Assembly (NCBI GenBank): GCA_033675265.1
Contig: JAUJYZ010001384.1
Coordinates: 90,001 to 154,000 of the forward strand
From: Actinostola sp. cb2023
Lineage: Eukaryota > Cnidaria > Anthozoa > Actiniaria > Actinostolidae
Direction: 5' to 3'
Length of the DNA: 64,000 bases
A program made the translations under genes and the position numbers. The notes under the pieces were generated by a model. The model searched no databases. It saw only the letters and a list, made by a program, of their open reading frames with translations, and was not told where the DNA came from. Below, piece by piece: positions 41,801 through 46,247 of this stretch. The first letter of the stretch is position 1. The number at the start of each line of letters is the position of its first letter.

Positions 41801-43817
41801 GATGATGGTGATGATGACTGATGATGGCGATGCCGATGATGGTGGTGATAATGATGAGATGGTGATGACGATGATGAGGTAATGATGATGGTGGTAATGG
41901 TGATTGATGATGGTGATAATGAAGAGATGATGATGGTGATAATGACTGATGATGGTGATGCCGATGATGAGATGATGATGGTGATAATGATGAGATGGTG
42001 ATGGTGATGACGATGATGAGGTAATGATGATGGTGGTAATGGTGATTGATGATGGTAATAATGAAGAGATGATGATGGTGATAATGACTGATGATGGTGA
42101 TGCCGATGATGAGATGATGATGGTGATAATGATGAGATGGTGATGACGATGATGAGGTAATGATGATGGTGGTAATGGTGATTGATGATGGTGATAATGA
42201 AGAGATGATGATGGTGATAATGACTGATGATGGTGATGCTGATGATGAGATGATGATGGTGATAATGATGAGATGGTGATGCCGATGATGACATGATGGT
42301 GGTACTGGTAATGATTGGTGATAATGATGGCAAAGTTGGTGATGATGATGATGAAGATGATGAGCATACGATACGTTTTCTAATGTGTCCCATTACTAAC
42401 CTCACTCGTTTGTTTCCAGATCAATTCTAACGTTTCCCTGGGTAGAGCTTGGAGGTAAAGTCCACGTAACTTGTGCTAAAACAGGCTACAACTCCTCGGT
42501 CACCTTTCACACCAAACCCTTCTACGGTGGGAAACTACATCGCGTTACTGGTGAGGTAAAAAACACTGCAACAGGGAAAGTCATTTGTAAAGTCAATGGA
42601 GAATGGAATGGGAAAATTGAATTTCTGTACACTAGTAACCAGGTAAGGTTATTATAATAATATTATTATAATATTATTAATGGTATTAGAAGTGTCGTTG
42701 TAATTGCTTGATGATATATCATGATGCAGATGGTTGTAATGATGATGATGATGATGATGATGATAAGGTTATTAGAAGTGTCATTGTGATTGCTTGATGA
42801 TATATCATGATGCAGATGGCTGTAATGATGATGATGATGATGATGATGATAAGGTTATTAGAAGTGTCATTGTGATTGCTTGATGATATATCATGATGCA
42901 GATGGCTGTAATGATGATGATGATGATGATGATGATAAGGTTATTAGAAGTGTCATTGTGATTGCTTGATGTAATTGCCTTTGGCCGTTACGGACAGTTG
43001 GTCGTTGTTGGCCGTTAGTAGAGGTTCAACTGTACTTAATTAAATATATTGTTACGCGATATCACAGGAAACGCCTTCTGTGATCGATACTAAAAGTCTC
43101 AAGGTACACCACAAGAGAGTACGGCCTGTTGCTAAGCAACACGATTACGAGTCACGCAAGCTGTGGAAGACAGTCACGGATTCACTTAAATCTAAAAACA
43201 TTAAAGCTGCTACTGAAGCCAAACACGCTGTTAGTTTCCGTCCGTCCGTCCTTCCTTCCTTCCTTCGTTCCTTCCTTCCTTCCTTCCTTCCTTCCTTCCT
43301 TCCTTCCTTCCTTCCTTCCTTCCTTCCTTCCTTCCTCCTTTCCTTCCTTCCTTCCTTCCTTCCTTCCTTCCTTCCTCCTTTCGTTCCTTCCTTCCTTCCT
43401 TCCTTCCTTCCTTCCTTCCTTCCTCCTTTCTTCCTTCCATCCTTCCTTCTTTCCCCACCTCCTTCCTTCCTTTGCCTCTTCCATCCCTCGCCTTCCTTCC
43501 CCCTCTAATTGATTCATCCATCATTTCATTCATTCCTATTTGAACTCTTTATACAGTTAGAGGAACGACAAAGAAGAGAAGCAAGAGAAAGATCTGAATC
43601 AGGCGAGGAATGGAAAACAAAGGTAAAAAAATCTCATTCCTTTCCCATTTCATTCGTCTTTCTTCCTCCCTTCCTTTTCCTCCCTTGAAAATTCCATCCA
43701 TCTTTTTTTCATTTTTAAAAGAGTTTTTGTTTTCAGATGTTTCATCGTCATGGCGACGGCTGGCGCTTTAATAACCACTTAATTTCCCGGTCAAAAGATT
43801 CGAATGACGCATCTTAG
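8172..43817 (+). CDS. OSBPL11: Oxysterol-binding-protein-related protein, ORP10/ORP11 type, complete 23-exon gene
   Basis: Joining 23 coding exons gives 2,412 nt and 803 residues; all junctions are GT-AG and every phase agrees. Order: a Rab-binding (SHD1)-like helix (about residues 13-46), PH domain (about 49-150), a low-complexity linker, a conserved ATMNCL-type helix ([10 protein letters not shown]..., about 258-283), then the ORD lipid-transfer domain (about 425-790) with [18 protein letters not shown], the family signature EQISHHPP and the WVELGGKV strand. ORP10/11 proteins exchange phosphatidylserine for PI4P at ER contacts (family knowledge); the PI4P-contacting KPYNP lysine and HH pair are present. 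Length is close to human ORP10/11 (about 750). The match is closer to ORP11/10 than ORP9. Start codon context CCAAGATGG is strong. The intron between exons 13 and 14 carries an antisense gypsy element. Confidence 0.92.
8454..8485 (+). CDS. OSBPL11: ORP exon 2
   Basis: 32-nt micro-exon, acceptor TTCTTTCATAG, donor TTCAG|GTACAG, phase 0 to 2. Adds [10 protein letters not shown] and, with the first base of exon 3, Arg. It supplies the E-E-x-K part of the SHD1-like helix. Confidence 0.7.
9312..9417 (+). CDS. OSBPL11: ORP exon 3, start of PH domain
   Basis: Acceptor GTGTTTCCAG, donor ACATG|GTAACT. Encodes [18 protein letters not shown] and the rest of the first PH strands, ending LDYYM. The W-x-x-R-[WF]-F core of PH beta strand 2 is present. 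Confidence 0.92.
9787..10322. mobile_element. Non-autonomous element with CCGAAAGTAGCGACC subrepeats
   Basis: Left end ATACCGTAAAGTTCC and right end GGAACATTACAGTAT form imperfect terminal inverted repeats of about 22 bp. Both subterminal zones carry several copies of CCGAAAGTAGCGACC, including a long C run near 10227. No coding potential. Confidence 0.6.
10430..10575. mobile_element. 146-bp TA-flanked MITE
   Basis: Starts GAGTGGTTTTCATTAA and ends with the near reverse complement (about 30 bp with a few mismatches); TA flanks both ends. Confidence 0.65.
10618..11130. repeat. Interspersed repeat related to 12660-12870
   Basis: About 93 bp (from ATGCAAATGAAGATGATTTA to TGAATTATTATTGAATATGG) recur with about 80% similarity at 12760-12850. 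An inverted pair ACAGAGCGGAAAAAC / GTTTTTCCGCTCTGT at about 10768 and 11115 suggests a transposon end. Confidence 0.45.
11258..11305 (+). CDS. OSBPL11: ORP exon 4
   Basis: 16 codons, acceptor TTTCATTTTAG, donor GGCT|GTAAGT, phase 0/0. Gives [16 protein letters not shown], matching the PH segment RGT/SLxLA of ORP10/11. Confidence 0.9.
11501..11743. mobile_element. Inverted-repeat element TAGGGACTTTATGCAAT
   Basis: TAGGGACTTTATGCAAT at the left is answered by ATTGCGTAAAGTCCCTA at the right; arms are about 45 bp with mismatches. The adjacent stretch 11387-11500 is similar to 63288-63400, inside another inverted-repeat element, so the two families are probably linked. Confidence 0.55.
11905..11986 (+). 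CDS. OSBPL11: ORP exon 5
   Basis: 82 nt, acceptor TTTTGCTCAG, donor CGAG|GTACTT, phase 0 to 1. Encodes [19 protein letters not shown] and the following residues, a near-exact match to the ORP11 PH domain. Confidence 0.93.
11995..12275. repeat. GGAT/GAAT microsatellite
   Basis: Interrupted (ATGG)n and (ATGA)n tract in the intron after exon 5. Confidence 0.88.
12411..12490 (+). CDS. OSBPL11: ORP exon 6, end of PH domain
   Basis: 80 nt, acceptor TGGTTTTCAG, donor CACAG|GTAAGC, phase 1 to 0. Encodes [19 protein letters not shown], the C-terminal PH helix with its conserved Trp. Confidence 0.93.
12947..13222 (+). CDS. OSBPL11: ORP exon 7, linker
   Basis: 276 nt, donor GAG|GTATGT, phase 0/0. Ser/Thr/Gln/Pro-rich start, then [20 protein letters not shown] and an acidic helix, corresponding to the ORP11 helix before the LMLKATS segment. 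The acceptor (TATTATTATGTCAG) has a weak pyrimidine tract because an ATT microsatellite precedes it. Confidence 0.85.
13255..13530. repeat. ACGCAAGCATAAGCACAAG dispersed family, copy
   Basis: Three to four units of about 55-60 bp pairing a GCAAGCATAAGNNCAAG box with TTATTTCACTGTGAAAA. Other copies: about 6250-6360, 21300-21365, 43915-44115, 49795-50645 and a fragment near 60448. Confidence 0.8.
13632..13673 (+). CDS. OSBPL11: ORP exon 8
   Basis: 14 codons, acceptor CTTTCTTTCAG, donor GAG|GTATAA, phase 0/0; acidic [14 protein letters not shown]. No FFAT motif is evident here. Confidence 0.75.
13890..14440. repeat. CCTTCTTTCCAT microsatellite/minisatellite
   Basis: (CCATCCTTCTTT)n and related C/T-rich repeats in the intron between exons 8 and 9. 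At about 14113-14170 a stretch resembling a retroposon tail (AAAAGCATTGAGG, ending in (ATT)n) interrupts it. Confidence 0.9.
14473..14502 (+). CDS. OSBPL11: ORP exon 9
   Basis: 30-nt micro-exon [10 protein letters not shown], acceptor TGTGTTTTAG, donor TCTCAG|GTATGC, phase 0/0. Corresponds to the LLMLKATS motif of ORP11. Confidence 0.85.
14611..14658 (+). CDS. OSBPL11: ORP exon 10
   Basis: 16 codons [16 protein letters not shown], acceptor TTTTTTTCGTAG, donor AGG|GTAAGT, phase 0/0. Matches the ORP11 segment that follows LKATS. Confidence 0.88.
14804..14977. mobile_element. Inverted-repeat element, TATTATCCTATACATATTACATC ends
   Basis: About 23-bp terminal inverted repeats bound a 174-bp AT-rich element with two internal copies of CTCTGTATTTCATAG. 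14980-15288 shows nothing beyond an ATT microsatellite. Confidence 0.6.
15289..15433 (+). CDS. OSBPL11: ORP exon 11, Gln/Asn/Thr-rich linker
   Basis: 145 nt, phase 0 to 1, acceptor CATACACTAG, donor TTAG|GTCTAC. The frame would meet a TAA 14 bp after the donor, so a short isoform ending here is possible. Using the donor restores phase with exons 12 and 13. Linker composition is poorly conserved, so this rests on phase and acceptor. Confidence 0.65.
15434..16200. other. Intron DNA; short duplication and ATC repeats
   Basis: CCCTACTCAATAAAGG occurs twice at 15463-15510. 16020-16190 is (ATC)n with ATCACTTTCTCATC units. No gene seen in this part of intron 11. Confidence 0.7.
16250..17540. repeat. 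About 110-bp tandem repeat, interrupted by a MITE
   Basis: Five or six units containing CCTTCAGTTAGGGTTACTCT and TTTCAAAGGAGAATTTGG. The array is split at 16785-17441 by a transposon and resumes at 17445 with TTAGGGTTGCTCTGATC. Confidence 0.88.
16785..17441. mobile_element. 657-bp MITE with TTA target duplication
   Basis: Ends are GGGGCCGTCGACATATTCACC and its reverse complement; the inverted repeats extend about 55 bp through CCGCTTAACGTCCACTGGACG. TTA lies on both sides (16782-16784, 17442-17444). Sister units of the host repeat show the empty site CAGTTAGGGTT, proving the 3-bp duplication. PIF/Harbinger-like; no transposase. Confidence 0.85.
17545..19095. other. AT-rich intron DNA without recognisable features
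   Basis: About 1.5 kb of A/T-rich unique-looking sequence with poly-T and TTTA runs. No open frame of interest and no splice-supported exon found. Confidence 0.6.
19101..19635. mobile_element. Mariner/pogo-type element CAGTCGAACCTCC with nested MITE
   Basis: Terminal repeats CAGTCGAACCTCC and GGAGAATCGACTG with TA on both sides (19099-19100, 19636-19637). Subterminal boxes GGTCGCTTACGAGAGG recur. A truncated sister copy lies at 50802-51041. The element is split at 19152-19497 by another MITE. Confidence 0.8.
19152..19497. mobile_element. 346-bp palindromic MITE (GTTGC-rich) with TTA target duplication
   Basis: Starts AGGTGCGGTAATACG and ends CGTATTACCGCACCT. Almost the whole element is self-complementary. 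TTA is duplicated at 19149-19151 and 19498-19500. The uninterrupted host sequence GGTCGCTTACGAGAGG exists in the sister element near 50860, which confirms the insertion. PIF/Harbinger-like; a diverged copy is at 952-1203. Confidence 0.85.
20160..20650. repeat. About 30-bp minisatellite (CATTGAAATGGTTTTACG)
   Basis: About fourteen units of CATTGAAATGGTTTTACGTAG followed by a variable TTGTCGCTGA-type spacer. 19640-20160 before it holds no recognisable feature. Confidence 0.88.
20929..21282. mobile_element. Long foldback element with about 135-bp arms
   Basis: Left arm from TAATTTCAAAACTCATAGG (about 20929-21067) and right arm (about 21138-21280) are about 95% complementary with a loop of about 70 bp. 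Mirror-image open frames on both strands follow from the palindrome. Confidence 0.8.
21300..21365. repeat. ACGCAAGCATAAG family fragment
   Basis: One GACGCAAGCATAAGCGCAAG box and an inverted partner. A perfect small hairpin TAGCCTGCTTTCAGGCTC / GAGCCTGAAAGCAGGCTA lies at 21390-21437. Confidence 0.7.
21731..21874. mobile_element. 144-bp inverted-repeat element (GGGAGCACGGCA)
   Basis: GGGAGCACGGCAGACTGCTG at the left pairs with CAGCAGTTTGCCGTGCTCCC at the right; arms about 35 bp. Ends about 130 bp before ORP exon 12. Confidence 0.65.
22005..22041 (+). CDS. OSBPL11: ORP exon 12
   Basis: 37-nt micro-exon, acceptor GGTTTTGTTTAG, donor TACAAG|GTAAAA, phase 1 to 2. It reads [12 protein letters not shown] when joined to exon 11, and its leftover AG completes an Arg codon with exon 13. 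Supported by phase and good splice sites, not by conservation. Confidence 0.6.
22200..23715. repeat. G/T-rich minisatellite, 60-75 bp unit
   Basis: About twenty units of GTTAGTTGGAAGGGTGGGTGG plus GTTTGTTTGTTCGGTCG words, starting about 160 bp after exon 12. Valine/glycine/leucine-rich open frames are artefacts. GGG and GG clusters on the sense strand could form G-quadruplexes in the pre-mRNA. Confidence 0.93.
23714..24175 (+). mobile_element. tRNA-derived SINE, three body units
   Basis: Same family as 1651-1998. The head is 5'-trimmed to AGTTGGTTAGTGCG with B box GGTGCCCGGTTCGATTC. The CGTAAAACGG body is repeated three times (about 23822-23940, 23940-24055, 24058-24175). It abuts the end of the G/T minisatellite. 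Confidence 0.7.
24180..24850. other. Intron DNA, nothing recognised
   Basis: Unique-looking sequence with an 85-codon open frame (24573-24830) that lacks splice support and similarity to anything I know. Confidence 0.5.
24862..25735. repeat. CCTT microsatellite grading into a TTCATTCTTTCCCTCATTGC minisatellite
   Basis: Pure (CTTC)n to about 25050, then about 50-bp units mixing CTTCCTTC with TTCTTTCCCTCATTGCTTC. Long low-complexity frames on both strands are artefacts. 25800-27300 that follows is A/T-rich with no gene seen. Confidence 0.93.
27300..28650. repeat. TATTTTATTTTAGATTATTTC A/T-rich tandem repeat
   Basis: About 1.35 kb of units of about 20 bp with TTTTAGATTATTT cores, so it contains dozens of pyrimidine/T-rich TTTTAG motifs that look like 3' splice sites. 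It lies in the intron before exon 13. Confidence 0.92.
28650..29320. other. Intron DNA with small hairpin
   Basis: A hairpin GCGTGCACCAT / ATGGTGCACGC lies at about 29048-29078. The rest is A/T-rich; an 86-codon frame (28788-29048) has no support. Confidence 0.55.
29322..29497 (+). CDS. OSBPL11: ORP exon 13, linker
   Basis: 176 nt, acceptor TGTATTCCTCCAG, donor TTAG|GTAAAA, phase 2 to 1. Pro/Ser/Arg-rich ([20 protein letters not shown]), then acidic with a CC pair. It is a plausible disordered linker before the lipid-transfer domain. Confidence 0.8.
29555..29868. repeat. ATC/ACC microsatellite
   Basis: (CATCATCACCGTTATCAT)n tract. Poly-His, poly-Ser and poly-Met frames here are artefacts. 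Confidence 0.93.
29870..30030. mobile_element. MITE, AGAGTCGTTTTCATATGAG family, copy 2
   Basis: AGAGTCGTTTTCATATGAG and an inverted mate, with the interior inverted relative to the copy at 5268-5432. It sits between two ATC microsatellite tracts. Confidence 0.75.
30035..30419. repeat. ATC microsatellite with about 66-bp higher-order repeat
   Basis: TTGTCTCTATTAGAATCACC and TTGTCTGTATTATTATAATC blocks alternate in (ATC)n. The retrotransposon at 30420 inserted at the end of this tract. Confidence 0.9.
30420..30562 (-). repeat. 3' LTR of the gypsy element
   Basis: 143 bp. In element orientation it starts TGTAATGTCGTAGCG and ends GTGGTAGTTTCTACA, with TG...CA ends. Confidence 0.93.
30563..30579 (-). 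other. Polypurine tract
   Basis: AGAGGAAGGAAGAG (element strand), ending 2-3 nt before the 3' LTR; it primes plus-strand synthesis in LTR elements. Confidence 0.75.
30668..34600 (-). CDS. Gag-Pol polyprotein of Ty3/gypsy element (K02A2.6-like)
   Basis: A single 1,310-residue frame. Gag occupies about 1-250 with two zinc knuckles (Cys residues starting at 205 and 226; the second is [14 protein letters not shown]). A retropepsin follows with catalytic D-S-G at 299-301. Reverse transcriptase has its active-site motif at 574-577, reading ISDD in place of YxDD. RNase H has candidate acids near 723, 763 and 790. Integrase has an HHCC finger (942-978) and a D,D-35-E triad (D1008, D1063, E1099). There is no stop or frameshift, Gag and Pol are fused in one frame, and no chromodomain or envelope gene is seen. 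All catalytic domains look intact, so the copy may be active. Confidence 0.95.
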   Translation of the reverse strand: MANVLPPFPTFAVHEDNTSIGPRWKKWFKRFEMYLAAHDIKDPTRKRALLLYSAGEEVSDIFETLPDQGEDKDYKAAVAALNVYFQPKVNKTYEVYMFRNATQDSGESLDSYYTRLRRLTQTCEFTNEEEEIKSHIILSCSSTRLRRRALREDMNLKALLDYGRGFEMSERQAKGIEEHEKLCKATEVQMVKPRNVRTKTDQKQCYRCGGNYPHQGRPCPALHETCRNCQKVGHFAKVCKSKSTSKRVNATKEKESDDQSDDSTDEEYTYHVTLHSLQDKGHPVSEVTIGNKTVKCLIDSGAGVNVIDSHTYNKLNIPLSPTSKKIYSYQAVKPLPVLGKFEANVISAVTNTSNIAQFYVVDGADGNLLGYKTATDLRLLHIVNTLSTPKGTSIMDEYSDCFKGLGKMKDKTAKLHIDSSVKPLAQRHRRVPFHMRDQVEAELKNLQDLDIIERAEGPTPWVSPIVIVPKKVGIRICVDMRAANEAIERERHPVPTVEDLIVDLNGSTVFSKIDLNQGYHQLELDADSRNITTFATHLGLFRYKRLSFGINSASEIFQKAIEEAVQGIQGARNISDDIIVFGKQQDDHDNALRAVLQRMRDNNLTANPDKCLFNQSSIDFFGHHFSAEGISADDKKISSLINSSPPKNANEARSFLGFAQYLARFIKDFASISAPIRQLTHKDAKWVWGPDQQHAFASLKASMAAPEVMKYFDPLLKTELIVDASPVGLGAILAQVTHDQGRNVVAYASRSLTDCESRYSQTEREALAVVWGTEHFHLYLHGSSFQAITDHKPLETIFNKSTCKATARLERLQLRLQPYKITVVYRPGADNPADYMSRHPDPKHSTSPNHLSRVDSYVNFVTANAVPNAVTLQEIQDATAKDHTLQNLAKVIATQRWYEAGRDVCEYQQVKQELTVANGVILRGTRIIVPETLRQRMIMLAHSGHQGIVKTKRLLRDSVWFPGIDGMVEEMIKQCLPCQAANHNSSPACEPLKMSPLPQGPWQELSIDFCGPFPNGDYLLVVVDDFSRFPEVEILRSTSAKAVIPHLDSIFARQGIPDVVRTDNGPPFNSENFQMFATHLGFNHRKITPIWPRANGEAERLMRTLEKAIRTAVIEHKSWRQELFTFLRQYRATPHSTTGKSPSELLNGRKLKSTMPRLQQDQASPEVRQNDAKRKEQMKEYADRHNHARASDLKVGDKVLVKQPKKNKLSTPFKPEPLEVKEKKGSMITAHNAEYTVTRNTSFFKKIPSSTQVPLTLSDEEEELHPNNETDETSSQAQSNADPQDPGTPPPLRRSSRNRRAPEYLNDYST
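34708..34725 (-). other. Primer-binding site
   Basis: Element strand reads TGGCGACGAGGATCAACG starting 2 nt after the 5' LTR. The TGG start is typical of pairing with a tRNA 3' end; the specific tRNA is not resolved. Confidence 0.6.
34728..34870 (-). repeat. 5' LTR of the gypsy element
   Basis: 143 bp, same sequence as 30420-30562 by visual comparison. It should contain the element's promoter. The leader between the LTR and the ATG spans 34601-34727. Confidence 0.93.
35000..35142 (+). CDS. OSBPL11: ORP exon 14, start of the ORD
   Basis: 143 nt, acceptor TTTTTTTTACAG, donor CCAAG|GTAGAA, phase 1 to 0. It ends [20 protein letters not shown] then DLTK, the hallmark entry into the ORD of ORP9/10/11. 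Its last 25 nt and donor seeded the minisatellite that follows. Confidence 0.95.
35143..36531. repeat. 29-bp minisatellite made of ORP exon 14 end plus its splice donor
   Basis: About 48 units of 29 bp (GTAGAAAACTAGGCATGGAC then TTAACCAAG). Each unit repeats the last 25 nt of exon 14 followed by the same donor AAG|GTAGAA. The exon copy differs mainly at GGCGTGG versus GGCATGG. Units are nearly identical; single-base and short indels occur near 35980, 36110 and 36230. Use of any donor other than the first would read VEN then TAG. Confidence 0.96.
36577..36662 (+). CDS. OSBPL11: ORP exon 15
   Basis: 86 nt, acceptor TGTAATTCTAG, donor TAAG|GTAGGT, phase 0 to 2. Encodes [20 protein letters not shown] and on to HPDLFI, among the most conserved ORP segments. 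Confidence 0.96.
36840..38065. repeat. GGTGGT-rich minisatellite
   Basis: 1.2 kb of (GGTGGTAGTAGGTGGTGG)-type repeats on the sense strand between exons 15 and 16. It is extremely G-rich and C-poor, with strong G-quadruplex potential in DNA or pre-mRNA. A short GAT-rich stretch precedes it at 36670-36840. Confidence 0.95.
38097..38178 (+). CDS. OSBPL11: ORP exon 16
   Basis: 82 nt, acceptor CTTTCGTTTTTCTAG, donor GAAAA|GTAAGT, phase 2 to 0. Encodes [19 protein letters not shown] and then TSFHVGRK, matching ORP10/11. Confidence 0.95.
38220..38700. repeat. 59-bp tandem repeat made of ORP exon 17 start plus its splice acceptor
   Basis: Eight units of 59 bp. Each contains the acceptor ACTTGTAG followed by the first ~33 nt of exon 17 (GGTGCACTAGCGAAAAAGCC onward). 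The eighth unit is the real exon start at 38662; the first acceptor copy is at about 38249. Use of an upstream copy would add 59n nt and run into a TAG after [17 protein letters not shown] and a few more residues. Confidence 0.95.
38662..38848 (+). CDS. OSBPL11: ORP exon 17, ORD core
   Basis: 187 nt, acceptor TTACTTGTAG, donor CCAG|GTGAGA, phase 0 to 1. Begins [18 protein letters not shown], includes a variable Cys/Ser/Asn-rich loop, and ends with the ORP signature EQISHHPP. Confidence 0.95.
38860..39375. repeat. ATC/ATT microsatellite with AATAGGCTATC units
   Basis: Interrupted (ATC)n in the intron after exon 17, with a recurring AATAGATTATCATTATT motif. Confidence 0.9.
39394..40864. mobile_element. 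Outer non-autonomous DNA element with a nested second element
   Basis: CATGAGGGAATTTTGTGTGC at the left and its imperfect inverse (GCACGAGCATGCGC context, AAATTTCCCTCCTG) at the right. ACAATACAA words occur on both flanks. The element is interrupted at 39499-40723. Confidence 0.5.
39499..40723. mobile_element. 1.2-kb inverted-repeat element nested in 39394-40864
   Basis: Ends GGTGGAGGCTAAAAGGGATG and its reverse complement, about 45-bp arms. It is flanked by GGACGTT (39492-39498) and GGACGTA (40724-40730), a likely 7-bp target duplication with one change. Two open frames of 64-71 codons inside resemble nothing known. Confidence 0.65.
40992..41102 (+). CDS. OSBPL11: ORP exon 18
   Basis: 111 nt, acceptor TTGTGTTTTAG, donor GAAG|GTGAGC, phase 1/1. 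Encodes [19 protein letters not shown] then [12 protein letters not shown], diagnostic of ORP10/11. Confidence 0.96.
41128..41335. repeat. Palindromic TTCCGAAGTTTGTTCGGAAG repeat
   Basis: A run of TTCGGAAGTTCCGAAG units on the left half is mirrored by CTTCGGAACTTCCGAATG units on the right half, with GAGCGGGTTCCGAAG / CTTCGGAACCCGCTC at the two ends. The transcript could fold into a long hairpin between exons 18 and 19. Confidence 0.85.
41465..41528 (+). CDS. OSBPL11: ORP exon 19
   Basis: 64 nt, acceptor TTTTCTTCCAG, donor TGCAG|GTAGGT, phase 1 to 2; [21 protein letters not shown]. Confidence 0.93.
41535..42360. repeat. GATGGT microsatellite with higher-order units of about 125-150 bp
   Basis: Five or so long units of interrupted (GAT)n and (GGTGAT)n. 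His/Ser-rich minus-strand frames are artefacts. Confidence 0.93.
42420..42642 (+). CDS. OSBPL11: ORP exon 20
   Basis: 223 nt, acceptor TTGTTTCCAG, donor AACCAG|GTAAGG, phase 2 to 0. Encodes [18 protein letters not shown], then [17 protein letters not shown] and GEWNGKIEF. This is the beta-barrel of the ORD. Confidence 0.96.
42660..42970. repeat. About 100-bp tandem repeat
   Basis: Three copies of GTTATTAGAAGTGTCATTG plus TATATCATGATGCAGATGG and a (GAT)n run. Confidence 0.88.
43068..43229 (+). CDS. OSBPL11: ORP exon 21
   Basis: 162 nt, phase 0/0. Encodes the [20 protein letters not shown] segment. Donor CACGCT|GTTAGT is a weaker match to consensus and is followed at once by a CCTT microsatellite. 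Confidence 0.92.
43232..43500. repeat. CCTT microsatellite
   Basis: (CTTC)n beginning a few bases after the exon 21 donor. Both strands give low-complexity open frames that overlap the true exon and mask it. Confidence 0.93.
43557..43622 (+). CDS. OSBPL11: ORP exon 22
   Basis: 66 nt, acceptor TTTATACAG, donor ACAAAG|GTAAAA, phase 0/0. Encodes [19 protein letters not shown] then KTK, matching the ORP C-terminal helix. Confidence 0.95.
43737..43817 (+). CDS. OSBPL11: ORP exon 23, terminal
   Basis: 81 nt, acceptor [31 protein letters not shown], then KDSNDAS and TAG at 43815-43817. The F-x-x-x-G-D-G-W core is conserved. AATAAA at about 44117 is a possible polyadenylation signal. Confidence 0.92.
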   Translation: MFHRHGDGWRFNNHLISRSKDSNDAS

Positions 43818-43914
43818 TATTTGTAGAATAGTGCATAGATTAAAAATATAAATCCACCATCAAAGTAACAGTCCTTTTGACCCCGCACCAAACACAAAAT
43901 CACTTAAACCTGGT

Positions 43915-44115
43915 CTACACTAGCGACGCAAGCATAAGCACAAGTACAAGAGGCGTTATGTCACTGTGAAAACGAGCCTGACACAAGCATAAGCGCAAGT
44001 ACAAGAGGCGTTATGTCACTGTGAAAACGGGCCTGACGCAAGCGCAAGAGGCGTTATTTTACTGTGAAAACGGGCCTGACGCAAGCACAAGAGGCCTTAT
44101 GTCACTGTAATCATG
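43915..44115. repeat. ACGCAAGCATAAG dispersed family, copy
   Basis: Four units with GCAAGCATAAGCGCAAG and GTTATGTCACTGTGAAAACG. Confidence 0.8.
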
Positions 44116-44269
44116 GAATAAATGTATCGTAGCCTCAACACTAGTGTCATGCTATCGTGCCTCTGTGACGCTCTACTAGCTGCGCTGTATTGAAACCACT
44201 GTGTTGATATGTAATACAGTTTTAACCTTTCGACAAGCGTCTTCCTCTATTAGTAATGTTGCTGGAATG

Positions 44270-44870
44270 TGACATTGCATTTGCGATTGTAAAATTGATG
44301 TTGCGTTACATACTTGCGCTCTTTTTGAATTGATTCACGCGTGACATACTTGTGTTGTGCGCGTGACATAGAAACGTCATCTAATACCAGAGCATTGAAC
44401 TATCGATGTTGCGTGACATATATTTTGATTTTTACTTGTGTTAGTGCGTGACTTAAAAGGGTCTTCGAATACCAGAGCATTGAACTGCATTTGTGATTGA
44501 AAAATTTATGTTGCGTGACATATTTTGAATTGATTCACGCGTGACATACTTGTGTTAGTGCGTGACTTAAAAGGGTCTTCGAATACCAGAGCATTGAGCT
44601 GCATTGCGATTGTAAAATTGATGTTGCGTGACATACATTTTGAATTGATTCACGCGTGACATACTTGTGTTGAGTGCGTGACATGAAAACGTCTTCTAAT
44701 ATCAAAGCATTGTATTGAGCTACATTTGCGATTGTAAAGTTGATGTTGCGTGACATACATTTTGAATTGGTTCACGCGTGACATACTAGCGTTTGTACAT
44801 AATTGCTGCGAGCGTGACATAAAAGTGCTTTCGTGACTTGACCTAATTTAGAATTGAATTCATACGCGAA
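44270..44870. repeat. About 115-bp tandem repeat rich in GCGTGACAT
   Basis: Five units with GAATTGATTCACGCGTGACA and ACCAGAGCATTGAACTGCAT. The GCGTGACAT word recurs throughout. From 44870 to 45360 I see no gene. Confidence 0.88.
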
Positions 44871-45374
44871 AGACATGCCCTAGTATGTTTTCACTATGCG
44901 TGTGACATTCTGGCGTGACAAGCATTCTAGTTTGTTTCGTGACGTGCGCATAAATGACGCATGCGTAATCGATACTCGTACAAATCCGTCACACTTTCGA
45001 AAATCGACTTTTCTAAACGTATCCTGTCTGCAGAAAGTAATTTACAAATCAACGATCCCCCAGCATTCATCATTTTATTTTGTCCGTTTTTACTAAACCA
45101 ACCTTTTAGAAAATGTTGTATCACCTCCCAGGATCCTTTATGGTCGCAGTTCAATTTTTCTTAGGGTACTGAAAACCTTGTTAAACTTGCTGTATTATAT
45201 TAGATGTATGTATTATAGTATTACAAAGGTCTTGCTGCGTATTTTAAACACGTTTTAAGCACCCTTAAATAGAAAACTTATTTATCTCAACAAGGAAATA
45301 GTAACTATTTTTCGCAATAAAAACTGATTCCAATCAAACCTGACTAACGCTTGTGTAGTAAGCAGAAGCTATTA

Positions 45375-46215
45375 TAATAGTAATATTATTATTATGATGA
45401 TGATGATAATAATATGATGATGATAATAATATGATGATAATAATAATGACGATAATAATGATAACAATGATGATTTTTACAACACTTGTCAAATTTCTCG
45501 CGCGCTGATTGGATAAGAGCCATTGTCGATAAAAGGACAGACGCATAGAAATAGAATGACGCTTGCGCACGGAACGAGCGCGCGCTTGAATCTGATTTTC
45601 TTTCAAATCTATTAGTCGTTTTGGGAGCCTTTTCCGCTTTTCTGAGTAAATATTGTAAAAAACAAATCGAACATGGTTTTCCATTGTCTGTACTCTTATC
45701 GACAACGGATGACGCCATAAAATGTTCAAAACTTTGCAGTGAAACAACTCGCTACGTTCGTTCCACTTGAGTTTTGAACATTTTATCCGTTGTCGATAAG
45801 AGTACAGACAATGGAAAACAATGTTCGATTTGTTAAGGTGATAATAATAATATGATGATAATAATAATGACGATAATAATGATGATGATGATGATAACAA
45901 TGATGATGATAACAATGATGATGATAATAATATGATGACGATGATGATTATGATTATGATTATGATAAAAAGCATTGAGACTTCGGTTAATGCGTTTTTA
46001 AGAAATTATTATTATTATTGTTATTATGTGATGATTATGATAATAATAATATGATGATGATGACGATGATAATAAGATTGAACATATTGTAAAGCGCATT
46101 TAGACTTTTAATTTAGGGAGATGCGCTATATAAATATTGAATATTATTATTATTATTATTATATTGATAATAATAATATGATAATAATGACGATGATAAT
46201 AATGTAATGATTTAT
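45375..46215. repeat. ATA/ATG microsatellites
   Basis: Interrupted (GATAATAAT)n tracts at 45375-45470, 45840-45970 and 46010-46215, some following retroposon-like tails (AAAAGCATTGAGACTTC; GCGCTATATAAATATTG). Confidence 0.85.
45661..45834. mobile_element. Foldback element with about 66-74-bp arms
   Basis: AACAAATCGAACATGGTTTTCC (left; 45661-45733) pairs with 45769-45834 around a 35-bp loop. The left arm has a 7-bp insertion GACGCCA. Confidence 0.75.
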
Positions 46216-46247
46216 ATTGTACAATATGCATTATTGAAGAGATAGAA